Of a stretch of DNA of 33,042 nt, positions 22,299-32,188 are shown piece after piece (position 1 is the first letter of the stretch; the number at the start of each line of letters is the position of its first letter). A program made the translations under genes and the position numbers. The stretch is taken from contig NZ_PGVE01000027.1 of assembly GCF_002860255.1 (NCBI RefSeq), positions 1-33,042 of the forward strand, written 5' to 3'. Under the pieces are notes generated by a model. It was not told where the DNA came from. It searched no databases and was given only the letters and a program-made list of their open reading frames with translations. The stretch comes from Neobacillus cucumis. Its GTDB lineage: Bacteria; Bacillota; Bacilli; Bacillales; Cytobacillaceae.

Positions 22299-25200
22299 TT
22301 ATCTATTCACATTAAAATACCTAGCCTCAGGATGCGCAAAAACAATCGCTGATACCGATGCTTCAGGCTCCATCATACAGCCTTCTGTTAACTCAATCCC
22401 AATTTCTTCTGGCTGAATCAACTTGAACAGTTTCTTCTGGTCCTCTAACTCCGGACAAGCAGGGTAACCAAACGAGAAACGCTGCCCTTGATATTTCGCC
22501 GTAAACCGATCCTGCATCGTGAAATCAAGCGGATCCGGGAAGCCCCAGCGATCACGCATCTGGCGGTGAATCAACTCGGCAAATCCTTCAGCAGACTCAA
22601 GTGCCAATGATTGAAGAGCATGGCTTTCAAGGAAACGTCCTTCTGCCTTTAACTCATCAGCCTTTTGGCGGATTCCTCTGCCAGCTGTCACCGTAAAGAA
22701 GCCAACATAATCCATCACACCACTGTCAACCGACTTTAAAAAGTCTGCTAAACATAGGAATGGTGCGGATTCCTGACGAGGGAAATCAAATGTCTCAATA
22801 ATGGTCTTTTGATCTTCTGGATCATAGATATATACCTTATTACCGTCCGATTGTGCTGGGAAAAATTGATATGCCGCTGCAGGAGTAATCCAGTTATTTG
22901 CACTGGCCTCTGCTAACAACTGATCAACCGTTCCTTTAATTTTTAAGGCTTTTTCATCCTTCTCTGCAAGCTGCTTAGAAAGTTTTCCTTTTAAACCAAG
23001 ATGATGCCCTATTAACATTTGCATATTAATATACGGCTCAATATGAGAAAGAGAATAAGATCTTAAAATATGTCTTTTTGTATCCATAGGTGTAAAAACA
23101 GGTACCTCTGTGGACACAGCCGGTTTCACTTTTACCGCCACAGCACTAGCCGCACGTGCAGGTAAATCCCTTGGTACATCTAACGCTGCTAACTTTTCGG
23201 CTTTTTCATCTAACAGCTTTTGATACTCTTCCGGTGACTGCAATTGATTGGCAAGCGATAGACCGTTCATGGCATCCTTTGCATAAAGAACAAGTCCATC
23301 ATATTCCTTCGCAATCCTTGTATCAGTGAACTTACGTGAAAGGGCAGCACCGCCAACAAGAATCGGCACAGAAATTCCGGCTTCCTTCATGTCTTGGGCC
23401 GTTAACACCATTTGCTGAGCAGATTTTACAAGCAAACCTGATAACCCGACCATATCTGGCTTCTCTTGACGAATAGCTTGCACCAAATCCGTAGGAGTCA
23501 CTTTAATTCCCAAATCAACCACATTATAACCGTTATTGCTTAAAATGATATCCACGAGGTTTTTACCGATATCGTGAACATCACCTTTAACCGTTGCTAA
23601 AATTACTTTTCCCTTAGAGGCAGACACATCGCCTTTTTCCATATGAGGCTCTAAGAAGGAAACGGATGCTTTCATGACTTCAGCACTCTGCAGAACCTCT
23701 GCGACAATTAACTGATTGTCATTAAACAGGCGGCCGACTTCTTTCATGCCGTCCATTAATGGACCGTTAATAATATCTAGTGGAGCAGGGTAGGAGGCAA
23801 GCGCCAATTCTAAATCAGGAAGCAAGCCTTCTTTGGTTCCTTCAATCACATAGTAAGCAAGTCGTTCCTCTAAGGTCATATCAGGAATGGTCGTCTTAGC
23901 TTCCTTCTTTTTCCCGCGATAAAACTCGGTAAAAGTAGCTAAGGTTTCATCCGTTGTATCAAATAACAAAGCCTCGGCTAATTGAACTTCTTCCTTTGAG
24001 ATCGAAGCAAACCGCTCAAGCTTTTCCGTATTCACAATCGCATAATCCAAGCCAGCCTGCGTACAATGGTAGAGGAAGACGGAATTTAGCACCTCGCGCC
24101 CGACAGGAGGGAGCCCGAAGGAAACGTTACTAATTCCAAGGATAGTCTGCACTTTTGGCAAGGCTTCTTTAATCATCCTAATCCCATCAACTGTCGCTTT
24201 AGCTGAGCCGATATATTGTTCATCTCCTGTACCAACTGGGAATACAAGCGGGTCAAAAATGAGATCCTGCGACTTAAGTCCATATTTATTGACTAAAAGG
24301 TCATGGGAACGTTTGGCAATGGCCAGTTTACGTTCAGCTGAAACTCCCATTCCTTCTTCATCAATGGTCCCGACAACGACAGCCGCACCATATCGGTGAA
24401 TTAACGGAACAATCGCTTCAAAGCGCTCCTCGCCATCCTCTAGGTTGATGGAATTAATAATGGCCTTCCCTTGAGAATACTTAAGTGCTCTTTCAATGAC
24501 CTTTTCATCCGTGGAGTCTATAACTAGCGGTACTTTCACCTTTTTAACGACTTCTTTAATGAAATTCTCCATATCGGCCATCTCATCGCGATCCGGGTCC
24601 GCAAGGCAGATATCAATAACATGAGCGCCTCCCTTTACTTGAGCGCGTGCAATTTCTGAAGCTTCTTCAAATTTACCTTCAGTAATTAACCGTTTGAACT
24701 TACGGGATCCAATAACATTTGTCCGTTCTCCAACCATGATCGGTCTTAAGGTAGGATCATCATAAATAAATGGATCAATACCGGAAACCATATGCGTGTT
24801 GGATGATTCGAATTGACGAGGCTGATATTGCTTCATTGCTTCCGCAATCACCCTGATATGCTCAGGTGTTGTGCCACAGCAGCCGCCGACAATATTCAAC
24901 CAGCCATGTGCGGCAAAATCAGACAACTTTTTCGCTAATATTTCTGGTGTTTCATGATAGTGACCATCTTCATCCGGCAAGCCGGCATTTGGATAACAGC
25001 TGACAGCTACGGAAGATAAATCTGCAAGGGAACGAATATGATCCTGCATAAACTCAGGGCCGGTCGCACAGTTAAGACCGACCGCTATAGGATTCATATG
25101 TTCCACTGAAATAAAGAACGATTCAATTGTTTGTCCTGCAAGGGTGGTACCCATCGGTTCAATGGTTCCTGAAATAAAGAGCGGCAGTGTTTTACCCGTT

Positions 25201-25748
25201 TTTGAAAAAGCACTTTGAATTCCGACAAAACCAGCTTTCACATTCAATAAGTCTTGGCTGGTTTCTAGTAAAAGCAAATCAACGCCGCCGTCAATCAAAC
25301 CAATCGCCTGCTCTTCATAAGTAGCAGAGAGGGCATCAAAGGTGGTTCCGCCCGTGACACTTAAGGTTTTGGTCGTCGGCCCCATGGAACCTGCCACATA
25401 ACGCGGCCATTCGTCCGTTGTGATGCTCATGGCTTCTCTGACAGCGAGCATGGCAGCAATTTTATTAATTTCATAAGCTTTGTAGCCAAGTTCATATTCG
25501 TCTAAAACAAGGCTTGTTGCCCCAAACGTATTCGTTTCAATAATGTCAGCACCGGCTTCTAAGTATTCACGGTGAATACGAGAAATGACAGAAGGAGCAG
25601 TTAGGACGAGGTGTTCATTACATCCTTCAAACTCTTCCCCGCCAAAATCTTCTGCTGTAAGATTGGCTTGCTGCAGCATCGTACCCATTGCACCGTCCAT
25701 GACTAAGATGCGCTTTTTAAGTTGTTCAGAAAATGGTGTTTTTGGCAT
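22299..25748 (-). CDS. metH: Cobalamin-dependent methionine synthase
   Basis: A 1149-residue, full-length MetH. In order: homocysteine-binding domain with zinc cysteines C227 (GLNCATG) and C290/C291 (GGCCGTTP); pterin-binding barrel from about 338 ([12 protein letters not shown]); cobalamin cap and Rossmann domains with the cobalt-ligand His725 in GDVHDIGKN and [11 protein letters not shown] near 770; and the SAM-dependent reactivation domain from about 885, with [16 protein letters not shown] and the [10 protein letters not shown] motif. It transfers methyl from methyltetrahydrofolate to homocysteine. ATG 25748 has AGGAGG 7 nt upstream, inside the end of the upstream gene (23-nt overlap), so translation is coupled. 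Confidence 0.97.
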   Translation of the reverse strand: MPKTPFSEQLKKRILVMDGAMGTMLQQANLTAEDFGGEEFEGCNEHLVLTAPSVISRIHREYLEAGADIIETNTFGATSLVLDEYELGYKAYEINKIAAMLAVREAMSITTDEWPRYVAGSMGPTTKTLSVTGGTTFDALSATYEEQAIGLIDGGVDLLLLETSQDLLNVKAGFVGIQSAFSKTGKTLPLFISGTIEPMGTTLAGQTIESFFISVEHMNPIAVGLNCATGPEFMQDHIRSLADLSSVAVSCYPNAGLPDEDGHYHETPEILAKKLSDFAAHGWLNIVGGCCGTTPEHIRVIAEAMKQYQPRQFESSNTHMVSGIDPFIYDDPTLRPIMVGERTNVIGSRKFKRLITEGKFEEASEIARAQVKGGAHVIDICLADPDRDEMADMENFIKEVVKKVKVPLVIDSTDEKVIERALKYSQGKAIINSINLEDGEERFEAIVPLIHRYGAAVVVGTIDEEGMGVSAERKLAIAKRSHDLLVNKYGLKSQDLIFDPLVFPVGTGDEQYIGSAKATVDGIRMIKEALPKVQTILGISNVSFGLPPVGREVLNSVFLYHCTQAGLDYAIVNTEKLERFASISKEEVQLAEALLFDTTDETLATFTEFYRGKKKEAKTTIPDMTLEERLAYYVIEGTKEGLLPDLELALASYPAPLDIINGPLMDGMKEVGRLFNDNQLIVAEVLQSAEVMKASVSFLEPHMEKGDVSASKGKVILATVKGDVHDIGKNLVDIILSNNGYNVVDLGIKVTPTDLVQAIRQEKPDMVGLSGLLVKSAQQMVLTAQDMKEAGISVPILVGGAALSRKFTDTRIAKEYDGLVLYAKDAMNGLSLANQLQSPEEYQKLLDEKAEKLAALDVPRDLPARAASAVAVKVKPAVSTEVPVFTPMDTKRHILRSYSLSHIEPYINMQMLIGHHLGLKGKLSKQLAEKDEKALKIKGTVDQLLAEASANNWITPAAAYQFFPAQSDGNKVYIYDPEDQKTIIETFDFPRQESAPFLCLADFLKSVDSGVMDYVGFFTVTAGRGIRQKADELKAEGRFLESHALQSLALESAEGFAELIHRQMRDRWGFPDPLDFTMQDRFTAKYQGQRFSFGYPACPELEDQKKLFKLIQPEEIGIELTEGCMMEPEASVSAIVFAHPEARYFNVNR

Positions 25749-27585
25749 AGCTGGCCCTCCTAATCTCACTCGCTCGCTGGTTAGCATAAGCAGCGAGCTC
25801 CGCTGTTAATTCATAACGCAGGAATGGTGTAATTAAATAAATTCCATTGAATAAGTCTAATGCTGTATCAATGAGTGACTTGGTAATCGCAACGCCTTCT
25901 CTGGCGGCTTCAAGTGGGTTGTCACTCAAGCGGGACATCCGCTCACGAATAGAATCAGCGATTTTAATTCCAGGCACTTCATTGTGTAAAAACTCAGCAT
26001 TTTTACTGCCTGTTAACGGCATTAAACCAATGTAGATTGGTGCATTAAGATGTTTCGTATTTTCATAGACTTCAATTAATTTTTCCTCAGAGAATACCGG
26101 CTGCGAAATAAAGTAATCTGCACCGTATTCAATCTTTTTCTCCAAACGCTTCACGGCTTTCTCAACCGAGCGGACATTTGGATTAAAGGCCCCAGCCACA
26201 CTAAAGGCTGTTTTTTGTCCCAAGTCTTTACCAGAGAAGGACAAACCTTCGTTCATCTGTTTAATCATTTGAATCAATTCAAATGACGACACATCGTAAA
26301 CAGAAGAAGCACCAGGGAAATCTCCAACTCTTGCCGGATCACCCGTAATGGCCAGGACATCGTTCATACCTAGCGTATGAAGCCCCATTAAGTGGGATTG
26401 CAGCCCGATAATATTACGGTCACGGCAGGCGATATGAATGAGCGGACGCATGCCTAACTCGCTTTTAAGGAGATAGCCTAAGGATTCATTAGAAATCCGA
26501 ACAGTGGCAAGCGAATTATCTGCAAGTGTAATGGAATCAATTCCGGCTTCTTTCAGTGCCTTTGCCCCTTCGAAAAACTTAGTCGTATCTAGTTTTCTTG
26601 GAGGATCTAATTCAACGATGACGGATGGACGTTCTTTCACAATTTCCTGAAGGGGAGCGTATTCCCTTTTAGGAGGAGATTCGACAACAATCTTCTCTTT
26701 TTTCAATTTTACAACTTTTTCAGTCACAGGGGTACTGTTCTTTAACTCTGCCGCAAAGCCACGGATGTGATCTGGTGTCGTACCGCAGCAGCCGCCAAGC
26801 AAGCGCACGCCTTCATTTCTGAAGCTTTGAGCAGATTTCTGGAAATAATCCGCATCGCCTTCGTAATGAAACTTTCCGTCCGTATAGGTTGGAAGACTTG
26901 CATTTGGATAGGCAGATAGAAAAGCATGCTTCGGAATTTCAACCTGTTCCAAAGCTAGTAGCATATGATGCGGGCCTAACCGGCAATTCAGCCCGACCAC
27001 ATCGGCTCCAAGGCCTTCCAGCCTTTTTAAAGCGTCATTTACTGGCGTTCGGTCATGCAAAAATCCAGGTTCTGAAAGGGAAACTTGAGTAATAATTGGA
27101 AGTTTCGTTTCTTTGCGTGCAATCGTTAAGACAGTTTCCAGTTCTTCAAGGTCATAAAAGGTTTCAAACAATAATCCATCGACACCTTCCATCAGCAAAC
27201 AATATAATTGCTCACGGAAGCTTCGCTTTATTTCTTCTATGGTAATTGAACTCGTTTTAATCCCGCGGTTGCCGCCAATGGTTCCAAGCACATAAGCGTT
27301 TGATTGAGCGGCTTTTTTGGCATTGCGGACGGCTGCGCTGTTGATTTCCTTTACCGAGTCTTCTAATCCATACCGCTGCAGCTTTAAATAGTTTGCAGCA
27401 TAGGTATGGGTTTGAATGACATCCGCTCCGGCATCAATATAGGCCCGGTGGATGTTTTGAATCTGCTCCGACTGAGATAAATTAAGTTCTTCTGAACATG
27501 TATCCACTCCAAATGAATAAAGCAGGGTGCCCATGGCACCATCGCCTATTAAAATTTGGTTTTTTAATTTGTCTAAAAAGGTCAT
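25726..27585 (-). CDS. yitJ: Bifunctional homocysteine S-methyltransferase / methylenetetrahydrofolate reductase
   Basis: A 619-residue two-domain enzyme like B. subtilis YitJ. Residues about 1-290 are a homocysteine-binding barrel with the zinc cysteines C201 (GLNCRLG) and C266/C267 (GGCCGTTP). Residues about 315-600 are a MetF-like flavin barrel ([28 protein letters not shown]). The second half makes methyltetrahydrofolate, used by the MetH encoded next. ATG 27585 is chosen since AAGGAG is 7 nt upstream; the ATG at 27591 is too close to it. It follows metC with only a 2-bp gap. Confidence 0.95.
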   Translation of the reverse strand: MTFLDKLKNQILIGDGAMGTLLYSFGVDTCSEELNLSQSEQIQNIHRAYIDAGADVIQTHTYAANYLKLQRYGLEDSVKEINSAAVRNAKKAAQSNAYVLGTIGGNRGIKTSSITIEEIKRSFREQLYCLLMEGVDGLLFETFYDLEELETVLTIARKETKLPIITQVSLSEPGFLHDRTPVNDALKRLEGLGADVVGLNCRLGPHHMLLALEQVEIPKHAFLSAYPNASLPTYTDGKFHYEGDADYFQKSAQSFRNEGVRLLGGCCGTTPDHIRGFAAELKNSTPVTEKVVKLKKEKIVVESPPKREYAPLQEIVKERPSVIVELDPPRKLDTTKFFEGAKALKEAGIDSITLADNSLATVRISNESLGYLLKSELGMRPLIHIACRDRNIIGLQSHLMGLHTLGMNDVLAITGDPARVGDFPGASSVYDVSSFELIQMIKQMNEGLSFSGKDLGQKTAFSVAGAFNPNVRSVEKAVKRLEKKIEYGADYFISQPVFSEEKLIEVYENTKHLNAPIYIGLMPLTGSKNAEFLHNEVPGIKIADSIRERMSRLSDNPLEAAREGVAITKSLIDTALDLFNGIYLITPFLRYELTAELAAYANQRASEIRRASYAKNTIF

Positions 27586-27587
27586 AA

Positions 27588-28775
27588 TCATTCTCCTTGT
27601 TGTAAGACCAAATGTTTCGCACGGACCTCCTCAAGGGCCTGAGAAAAATCCTTAATCAAATCATCCGGATTTTCAAGACCAACCGATAAGCGGACAAGTC
27701 CATCTGTAATTCCACGCTGAAGACGGTCCTCTCTTGACATCGCTGCGTGCGACATTTTTGCTGGATAAGATAGGATCGATTCCACAGCACCTAAGCTCAC
27801 CGCAAATACAGGGATTTCCACATTAGCTACAAAGGTGCGAAGGGCATCTTCTGTTGCAAGTTCAAAGGAAAGAACAGCACCTGGTCCATCGGCTTGCTCT
27901 TTCTGAATTGGATATTGCGGGTGGCTTTCAAGCCCTGGATAATGAACCTTTTCCACAAGTGGATGGGCATCTAAAAATTCTGCTATCTTTATCGCTGATT
28001 TTTGTGACTGCTCTAGGCGGACACTCAACGTCTTAATTCCTCGTAATACGAGCCAGGCATCTTGAACACCTAGAATCGCACCAAAACTATTTTGCAAGAA
28101 TCCTAGTCTTTTAGCTAAATCCTCATCTTTAACTACCGCAAGGCCTGCAACGACATCGCTATGTCCTGCTAAAAATTTCGTTGCACTATGAAGGACAACA
28201 TCTGCACCTAGTGCCAAGGGCTTTTGGTGGTAAGGGGTGAGGAAAGTGTTATCAACAAATGTCAACGCATTGATTTCATTAGCGATCTCGCTAATGGCTC
28301 TAATATCTGTTACTTTCATTAAAGGATTAGATGGTGTTTCCACATAAAAAGCTTTTGTATTTTGCTGAATGGCCTCTTTCACTTCATCTAAATTAGTCAT
28401 ATCAACAAAGGTATGTTCAATCCCAAGTCTTGAAAGAACTTGTGTAACCATTCGGAACGTACCGCCATACACATCCTCGGTAATCACAATATGGTCACCA
28501 GAGGATAGAAGAAGGAAGGCAGTTGAAATTGCGGCCATCCCTGATGCAAAAGCAAATCCTTTCACTCCGCCTTCCAGTTCCGCGATTACATCTTCCAATG
28601 CTTCACGAGTCGGATTTAAACTGCGGCCATAATCGTACTTGCCAAACTGATCGAAATCAGCTTGATGGAAGGTAGATGCATGCTGAATGGGTACACTAAC
28701 AGCCCCTGTTACCGGATCAATTTTGTGTTGGTTGTGAAGTAGTCTGGTTTCAAAGCTATATTCTTCGTGTGCCAT
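27588..28775 (-). CDS. metC: Cystathionine beta-lyase
   Basis: A 395-residue PLP enzyme of the Cys/Met family, very like B. subtilis MetC (YjcJ). The cofactor lysine is K200 in [21 protein letters not shown] (49-57), the YGGT motif (about 103-106) and [13 protein letters not shown] (146-158) are intact. It cleaves cystathionine to homocysteine, pyruvate and ammonia. Its ATG overlaps the metI stop by one base (TAATG), so it is the second gene of the S-box operon. Exact reaction specificity among family members rests on gene order as well as sequence. Confidence 0.93.
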   Translation of the reverse strand: MAHEEYSFETRLLHNQHKIDPVTGAVSVPIQHASTFHQADFDQFGKYDYGRSLNPTREALEDVIAELEGGVKGFAFASGMAAISTAFLLLSSGDHIVITEDVYGGTFRMVTQVLSRLGIEHTFVDMTNLDEVKEAIQQNTKAFYVETPSNPLMKVTDIRAISEIANEINALTFVDNTFLTPYHQKPLALGADVVLHSATKFLAGHSDVVAGLAVVKDEDLAKRLGFLQNSFGAILGVQDAWLVLRGIKTLSVRLEQSQKSAIKIAEFLDAHPLVEKVHYPGLESHPQYPIQKEQADGPGAVLSFELATEDALRTFVANVEIPVFAVSLGAVESILSYPAKMSHAAMSREDRLQRGITDGLVRLSVGLENPDDLIKDFSQALEEVRAKHLVLQQGE

Positions 28776-29887
28776 TATGCAATTACCCCTTCCTGAACTC
28801 TAGCAAAAGCGTTTTGTAAGTCTTCAATAATATCTTGTGAATCTTCAATTCCAACCGAGAAACGTAATAAACGATTGCAAACGCCGGCTTGAATACGGAT
28901 CTCTTCTGGGATATCCATATGTGTTTGCGTTGCTGGATAAGTAATGAAGCTTTCTGTTCCACCTAAGCTTTCTGCAAAACTGATTAAATTTAAATTCTGT
29001 AAAAATGGATTTACCCATGCTTCGTCCTTGATTCTAAAGGAAACCATTCCACCGCGTCCTGGGTAGAGAACATCTGTTACAGCGTCATGTTTTGAGAAAA
29101 ATTCAACGATGGCCTTTGCATTCTTTTCATGTCGTTCCATTCTTAGTGACAATGTTTTCATTCCGCGCATTAATAACCAAGAATCAAACGGACTTAACAC
29201 GGCCCCAGCACCATTATGATGGAAGGCTAATGCATCACAAAGTTCCTGACCTTTTGCCACAACAAGGCCAGCAAGAACATCATTATGACCTCCAAGATAT
29301 TTAGTAGCACTATGGATGACGATGTCCGCACCAAGGCTGATTGGCTGTTGTAAAAGTGGAGTATAGAACGTATTGTCCACGATTAACAAAAGGCCATGCT
29401 GCTTGGCAATCTTTGAAATCGCTGCAATATCCGATTCCTGCATCAATGGATTGGTTGGTGTTTCTAAGAAAATAGCTTTTGTTTGCGCGGTGATTTTCTT
29501 TTCTACTTCTTCCGGACAACAGGTATTTACATATTGTGTTGTTAGGCCCCATTTTTTATAGCCTTTTTCTAACAGGCGGTAAGTACCACCATATAAATCT
29601 TCACTAACGATCCATTCGTCACCAGATTCAAATAAAGCAAGAATCAGTTGAATGGCTGCCATACCAGAACTGCAGGCAAATCCACGCTCAGCACCTTCTA
29701 GATCCGCGATTGTTTTTTCAAGGAGCTGACGCGTTGGGTTCCCTGTTCGTGTATAGTCAAACCCAGTTGACTGGCCGATTCCCTCATGACGGAAGGCTGT
29801 TGAGAAGTATACAGGCGGGTTGACAGTTCCAGTTGTTGTTTCACTGCGATTGCCGATTTGGGCAAGTTTGGTATCGATTTTGTACAT
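28775..29887 (-). CDS. metI: Cystathionine gamma-synthase / O-acetylhomoserine thiolyase
   Basis: A 370-residue PLP enzyme like B. subtilis MetI (YjcI). The cofactor lysine is K196 in HSATKYLGGHND. DYTRTGNPTRQ (44-54), YGGT (about 99-102) and ETPTNPLMQESDI (142-154) are intact. It joins cysteine or sulfide to an acylated homoserine. ATG 29887 is chosen because AAGGAG is about 8 nt upstream; the open frame runs 41 codons further up, but that segment overlaps the riboswitch terminator. It is the first gene of the metI-metC-yitJ-metH operon under S-box control. Confidence 0.93.
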   Translation of the reverse strand: MYKIDTKLAQIGNRSETTTGTVNPPVYFSTAFRHEGIGQSTGFDYTRTGNPTRQLLEKTIADLEGAERGFACSSGMAAIQLILALFESGDEWIVSEDLYGGTYRLLEKGYKKWGLTTQYVNTCCPEEVEKKITAQTKAIFLETPTNPLMQESDIAAISKIAKQHGLLLIVDNTFYTPLLQQPISLGADIVIHSATKYLGGHNDVLAGLVVAKGQELCDALAFHHNGAGAVLSPFDSWLLMRGMKTLSLRMERHEKNAKAIVEFFSKHDAVTDVLYPGRGGMVSFRIKDEAWVNPFLQNLNLISFAESLGGTESFITYPATQTHMDIPEEIRIQAGVCNRLLRFSVGIEDSQDIIEDLQNAFARVQEGVIA

Positions 29888-29968
29888 AACGGACGCTCCT
29901 TGTAATAAAAAATTTTTATTGTTTTTCACATTAACGCGATTGAGTGATAAAGCTTTTTGATAAATAAA

Positions 29969-30131
29969 AAAAGTCTTCTTATAAGAAGAAGACTTTTGTA
30001 TGCAGCACATTTGTCATTCTTCTTATCTTGCAAATTAGTAAATTTGCAGGACTTAGCACCTTTTCAATGAGAAAAAACATTGAAGGTTGCTGAGGCGTCG
30101 CAGGGCCCTTCCCTCAACCTCTCTTGATAAG
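29969..30131 (-). promoter_or_regulatory. SAM-I (S-box) riboswitch with terminator
   Basis: On the minus strand the aptamer runs from CTTATCAAGAGAGG (P1 5' side, near 30131) through GGTTGAGGGAAGGGCCC and CAGCAACC, then AAGGTGCTAAGTCCTGC, to GATAAG (P1 3' side, near 30022). All are S-box landmarks. Downstream, GTCTTCTT pairs with AAGAAGAC (29969-29997), with a T run: the expression-platform terminator. The P1 3' strand (ATAAGAAGA) is complementary to the terminator's 5' arm, giving the antiterminator. High SAM should stop transcription before metI. Confidence 0.96.
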
Positions 30132-30157
30132 AAAACTAATATTTAGATTATTAATAA

Positions 30158-30186
30158 AATTTACTACAGTTTTGCGGAGGTGTCAA
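30158..30186 (-). promoter_or_regulatory. Sigma-A promoter of the methionine operon
   Basis: On the minus strand a perfect TTGACA (30181-30186) is followed 17 bp later by TAAATT (30158-30163), 27 bp before the S-box P1 stem, the expected position for a riboswitch promoter. Confidence 0.78.
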
Positions 30187-30273
30187 TTGGTTTATTGGAA
30201 CCATTGTCGAAATAGGCATAAAACTCCTTAAACAAGAAGAAATAAAATGGTTATAACAGTTTTTGGGAAAAAT

Positions 30274-30627
30274 TTATTGATTTTTTTCCCAAATTTTAAA
30301 TTTAATATAATTAATGTATTCTCTAAAATCTTCTTTATTAATTCCTTCTACTATAGCATTTTCTATAATATTTTTCATTTCCTTATCAAGATATTCCTTA
30401 TCTTCTTTTTCGAGTTGATTCTCAAAATTATCAATTTCCGAAAGTAATTCTTCTATAGACACATCTAGTGGTTTTGTGATTTTCATTAAAAAATGAATAG
30501 AGGGGTTTTGATTTAGATTTCTTTCAATATTACTTAAATATGATTTAGAAACTTTCGCGTGTTCCGCTAGCTCCGTAATGGAATAATTTTTTTGCTCTCG
30601 TAATTTTTTGATTCTCTCTCCGATCAT
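30274..30627 (-). CDS. sinR: SinR-like biofilm master repressor
   Basis: A 117-residue regulator. Residues 1-66 are an XRE helix-turn-helix very close to remembered B. subtilis SinR (MIGERIKKLREQKNYSITEL; KSYLSNIERN; NPSIHFL). The C-terminal part (IVEGINKEDFREYINYIKFK) matches the SinR dimerisation/SinI-binding region. SinR represses eps and other matrix genes at GTTCTYT sites and is released by SinI. ATG 30627 has GGAG 6 nt upstream; ATG 30633 abuts the site. No sinI lies beside it in this window. A GTTCTTT half site (30750-30756) upstream could allow autoregulation. Confidence 0.82.
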   Translation of the reverse strand: MIGERIKKLREQKNYSITELAEHAKVSKSYLSNIERNLNQNPSIHFLMKITKPLDVSIEELLSEIDNFENQLEKEDKEYLDKEMKNIIENAIVEGINKEDFREYINYIKFKIWEKNQ

Positions 30628-30749
30628 TGGCATCTCCTCTTTATTTTAATCAAGTGTAATTATTTGGAATCTCTATGGTATTTTTTATGCTATTAGCGAG
30701 AAAGGGGACAATTAACTTTGGCTTAGTGGTCATTAATCTGTAAAATGGA

Positions 30750-30756
30750 GTTCTTT
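30750..30756 (+). promoter_or_regulatory. GTTCTTT half site upstream of the SinR-like gene
   Basis: A single SinR-type GTTCTTT without a clear partner arm, 123 bp upstream of the SinR-like start. One heptamer in AT-rich DNA is weak evidence. Confidence 0.35.
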
Positions 30757-30842
30757 GCAAAATTTTTGTATGACGTGAAAATGCTGTAACTTACCATGAT
30801 TAAAAATTTAAATGCATTTAAAAGAATTATACCAAATGACAG

Positions 30843-30858
30843 GTTCTTTTTAAAGAAC
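30843..30858. promoter_or_regulatory. Palindromic SinR-type operator 1
   Basis: GTTCTTT-TT-AAAGAAC, two perfect 7-bp arms with a 2-bp centre. It lies midway between the two divergent HTH genes and each arm matches the SinR consensus GTTCTYT. Confidence 0.75.
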
Positions 30859-30918
30859 AATATTTAAAAATGTAGATTAAATCATAAAAATTTAAAACGC
30901 TATTTTTATTGGTCAAAA

Positions 30919-30947
30919 AAGACAAATCATGATATATTAAATACAAT
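30919..30947 (+). promoter_or_regulatory. Promoter of the second HTH gene
   Basis: AAGACA (30919-30924) and TACAAT (30942-30947) are separated by 17 bp. A SinR-type palindrome starts 1 bp after the -10 and would cover the transcription start. Confidence 0.6.
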
Positions 30948-30948
30948 A

Positions 30949-30964
30949 GTTCTTTATAATGAAC
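30949..30964. promoter_or_regulatory. Palindromic SinR-type operator 2
   Basis: GTTCTTT-AT-AATGAAC, one arm perfect and the other with one change. It sits over the predicted start site of the second HTH gene, ideal for repression. Confidence 0.75.
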
Positions 30965-30990
30965 AAACGTATTAAAGTGGAGTGGATGAG

Positions 30991-31338
30991 ATGAATTTTG
31001 AAGTGGGAGACCGATTAAAAGAACTGCGGATGTTGAAGGGGATTACGTTAAAGGAATTAGGTAAAGCTGTGGAGTTCAACTATAGTAATCTTTCTAAAAT
31101 AGAAAGGGGAGAAAGAAAGCCGAATATAGATCTTTTAGAAAGACTTGCCCATTACTTCCAAGTAGAAATATCCTATTTTTTTAGAGAAACTGGCTCGGCA
31201 AATGAGAGTGAGGATTTTAATTCTGATCTGCTGCTTTTATTTCAAGACATTAAAAAGAAAAATATATCTTTAGAAGAAATAAGAATTTTAGCTGATGCAT
31301 TGGAGAAAATTAAGAAAAAAGTACCAAATCTCAATTGA
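30991..31338 (+). CDS. XRE regulator with SinI-like C-terminal segment (SlrR-like role possible)
   Basis: A 115-residue protein: XRE helix-turn-helix at about 7-60 (LKGITLKELGKAVEFNYSNL, SKIERGERKPNIDLLERLA), then an acidic linker. The C-terminal helical pair, KKKNISLEEIRILADALEKI, resembles the SinI/SinR interaction domain (remembered SinI: EANISPEEIRKYL). ATG 30991 has GGAG 8 nt upstream; GTG 30982 is an alternative adding three residues. It sits just upstream of the eps-like genes, under a promoter covered by a SinR-type palindrome. B. subtilis has slrR next to epsA, so it may bind the SinR-like protein and change its targets. Its stop codon lies inside the next promoter's -35. Confidence 0.78.
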   Translation: MNFEVGDRLKELRMLKGITLKELGKAVEFNYSNLSKIERGERKPNIDLLERLAHYFQVEISYFFRETGSANESEDFNSDLLLLFQDIKKKNISLEEIRILADALEKIKKKVPNLN

Positions 31339-31363
31339 CATGTTCTTTATAAAGAATTATTAT
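31335..31363 (+). promoter_or_regulatory. Near-consensus promoter of the eps-like operon
   Basis: A perfect TTGACA (31335-31340), a 17-bp spacer and TATTAT (31358-31363, five of six). The -35 overlaps the stop codon of the preceding regulator gene. The spacer is almost wholly a SinR-type palindrome, so bound repressor would exclude RNA polymerase. Confidence 0.85.
31342..31357. promoter_or_regulatory. Palindromic SinR-type operator 3, inside the eps promoter spacer
   Basis: GTTCTTT-AT-AAAGAAT, 13 of 14 arm bases palindromic, lying exactly between -35 and -10. Confidence 0.82.
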
Positions 31364-31422
31364 ATGTTTATCTAATCCTGTAAATTGAACAATTTATAAA
31401 AGCTTATTTTTTTAGTGATTTG

Positions 31423-31438
31423 GTTCTTAAAAAAGAAC
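31423..31438. promoter_or_regulatory. Palindromic SinR-type operator 4, in the eps leader
   Basis: GTTCTTA-AA-AAAGAAC, one change from a perfect palindrome, 60 bp after the -10 and 52 bp before the first eps-like gene. A partial GTTCAGA follows at 31447-31453. Confidence 0.65.
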
Positions 31439-31489
31439 AGCGATCTGTTCAGAAAAACCAACAATAAACAAAAAAAGTGGTGAGAATTC

Positions 31490-32188
31490 TTGGGAAATGA
31501 AATTAATATCAAAAAAATATTTGGCTTATTAAAAAAACGTTTATGGATAATTATCCTTACTGCAGTTTTATTTTCATCACTGGCAGGAGTTTATAGTGTT
31601 TATTATACAAAACCGCTTTATGAATCATCATCACGGCTTATAGTCAAAGCTGACCCAACTTTAATGAATACTCTTTTAATCATGATTAAAGAACCTAGTT
31701 TTTTGGAAAAGGTAGTGAGCGAATTAGGATTAAATAAAACACCAGAAGAATTGAGTCAACAAATTTCTTCCGAGGATGTAGGTGGATCTTCTATTGTTAA
31801 AATTACAGCTGTAGATGAAAATCCTAAATTGGCAGCGGAAATTGCTAATGCTACTGCTAGTGTTTTTAAGAGTGAGGTACCAAGTCTTTTAAAATTCAAA
31901 GATATTATTATATTCTCAGGAGCTAAACCAGACCCTTACCCTATTAATGATAACCATCAGAAAAAAATACTTCTAGGTCTATTGGCAGGGGTGATTGCTG
32001 GAGTAGGAATTATCTTTTTACAGGATTTTTTTGATAATACGGTAAAATCAGAGAGAAATTTGGAAGAAATTTTAGAACTCCCGGTTTTGGGAATTGTCTC
32101 TAAAATGAACAAGAAAAACACGTTATTAAAAAAGTCTGAGAATGTACAATTACAAGCAAGGGGAGAGTCGCTTGGCACTACTAAATAG
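31490..32188 (+). CDS. EpsA/CapA-type chain-length and kinase-modulator protein
   Basis: A 232-residue Wzz-family membrane protein. One membrane helix is near the N terminus (about 17-39), an extracytoplasmic domain follows, and a second helix (about 163-183) comes just after a proline-rich AKPDPYPIND. A short cytoplasmic tail follows. Partners of this type activate a cytoplasmic tyrosine kinase and control polysaccharide export. The start is TTG 31490 with GGTGAG 5 nt upstream. The gene overlaps the kinase gene by 17 nt, so they are translationally coupled. It is the first gene of the operon driven from the SinR-box promoter. Confidence 0.85.
   Translation: MGNEINIKKIFGLLKKRLWIIILTAVLFSSLAGVYSVYYTKPLYESSSRLIVKADPTLMNTLLIMIKEPSFLEKVVSELGLNKTPEELSQQISSEDVGGSSIVKITAVDENPKLAAEIANATASVFKSEVPSLLKFKDIIIFSGAKPDPYPINDNHQKKILLGLLAGVIAGVGIIFLQDFFDNTVKSERNLEEILELPVLGIVSKMNKKNTLLKKSENVQLQARGESLGTTK

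Noticed and set aside
30247..30447. 66-codon hydrophobic frame opposite the SinR-like gene
   Set aside because: It is a low-complexity Phe/Ile-rich antisense shadow of a well-supported gene, without a ribosome site.
30798..30869. Short frame beginning MIKNLNAFKR as a possible sinI
   Set aside because: It is only 23 codons, has no ribosome site, overlaps an operator palindrome and lacks the SinI signature.
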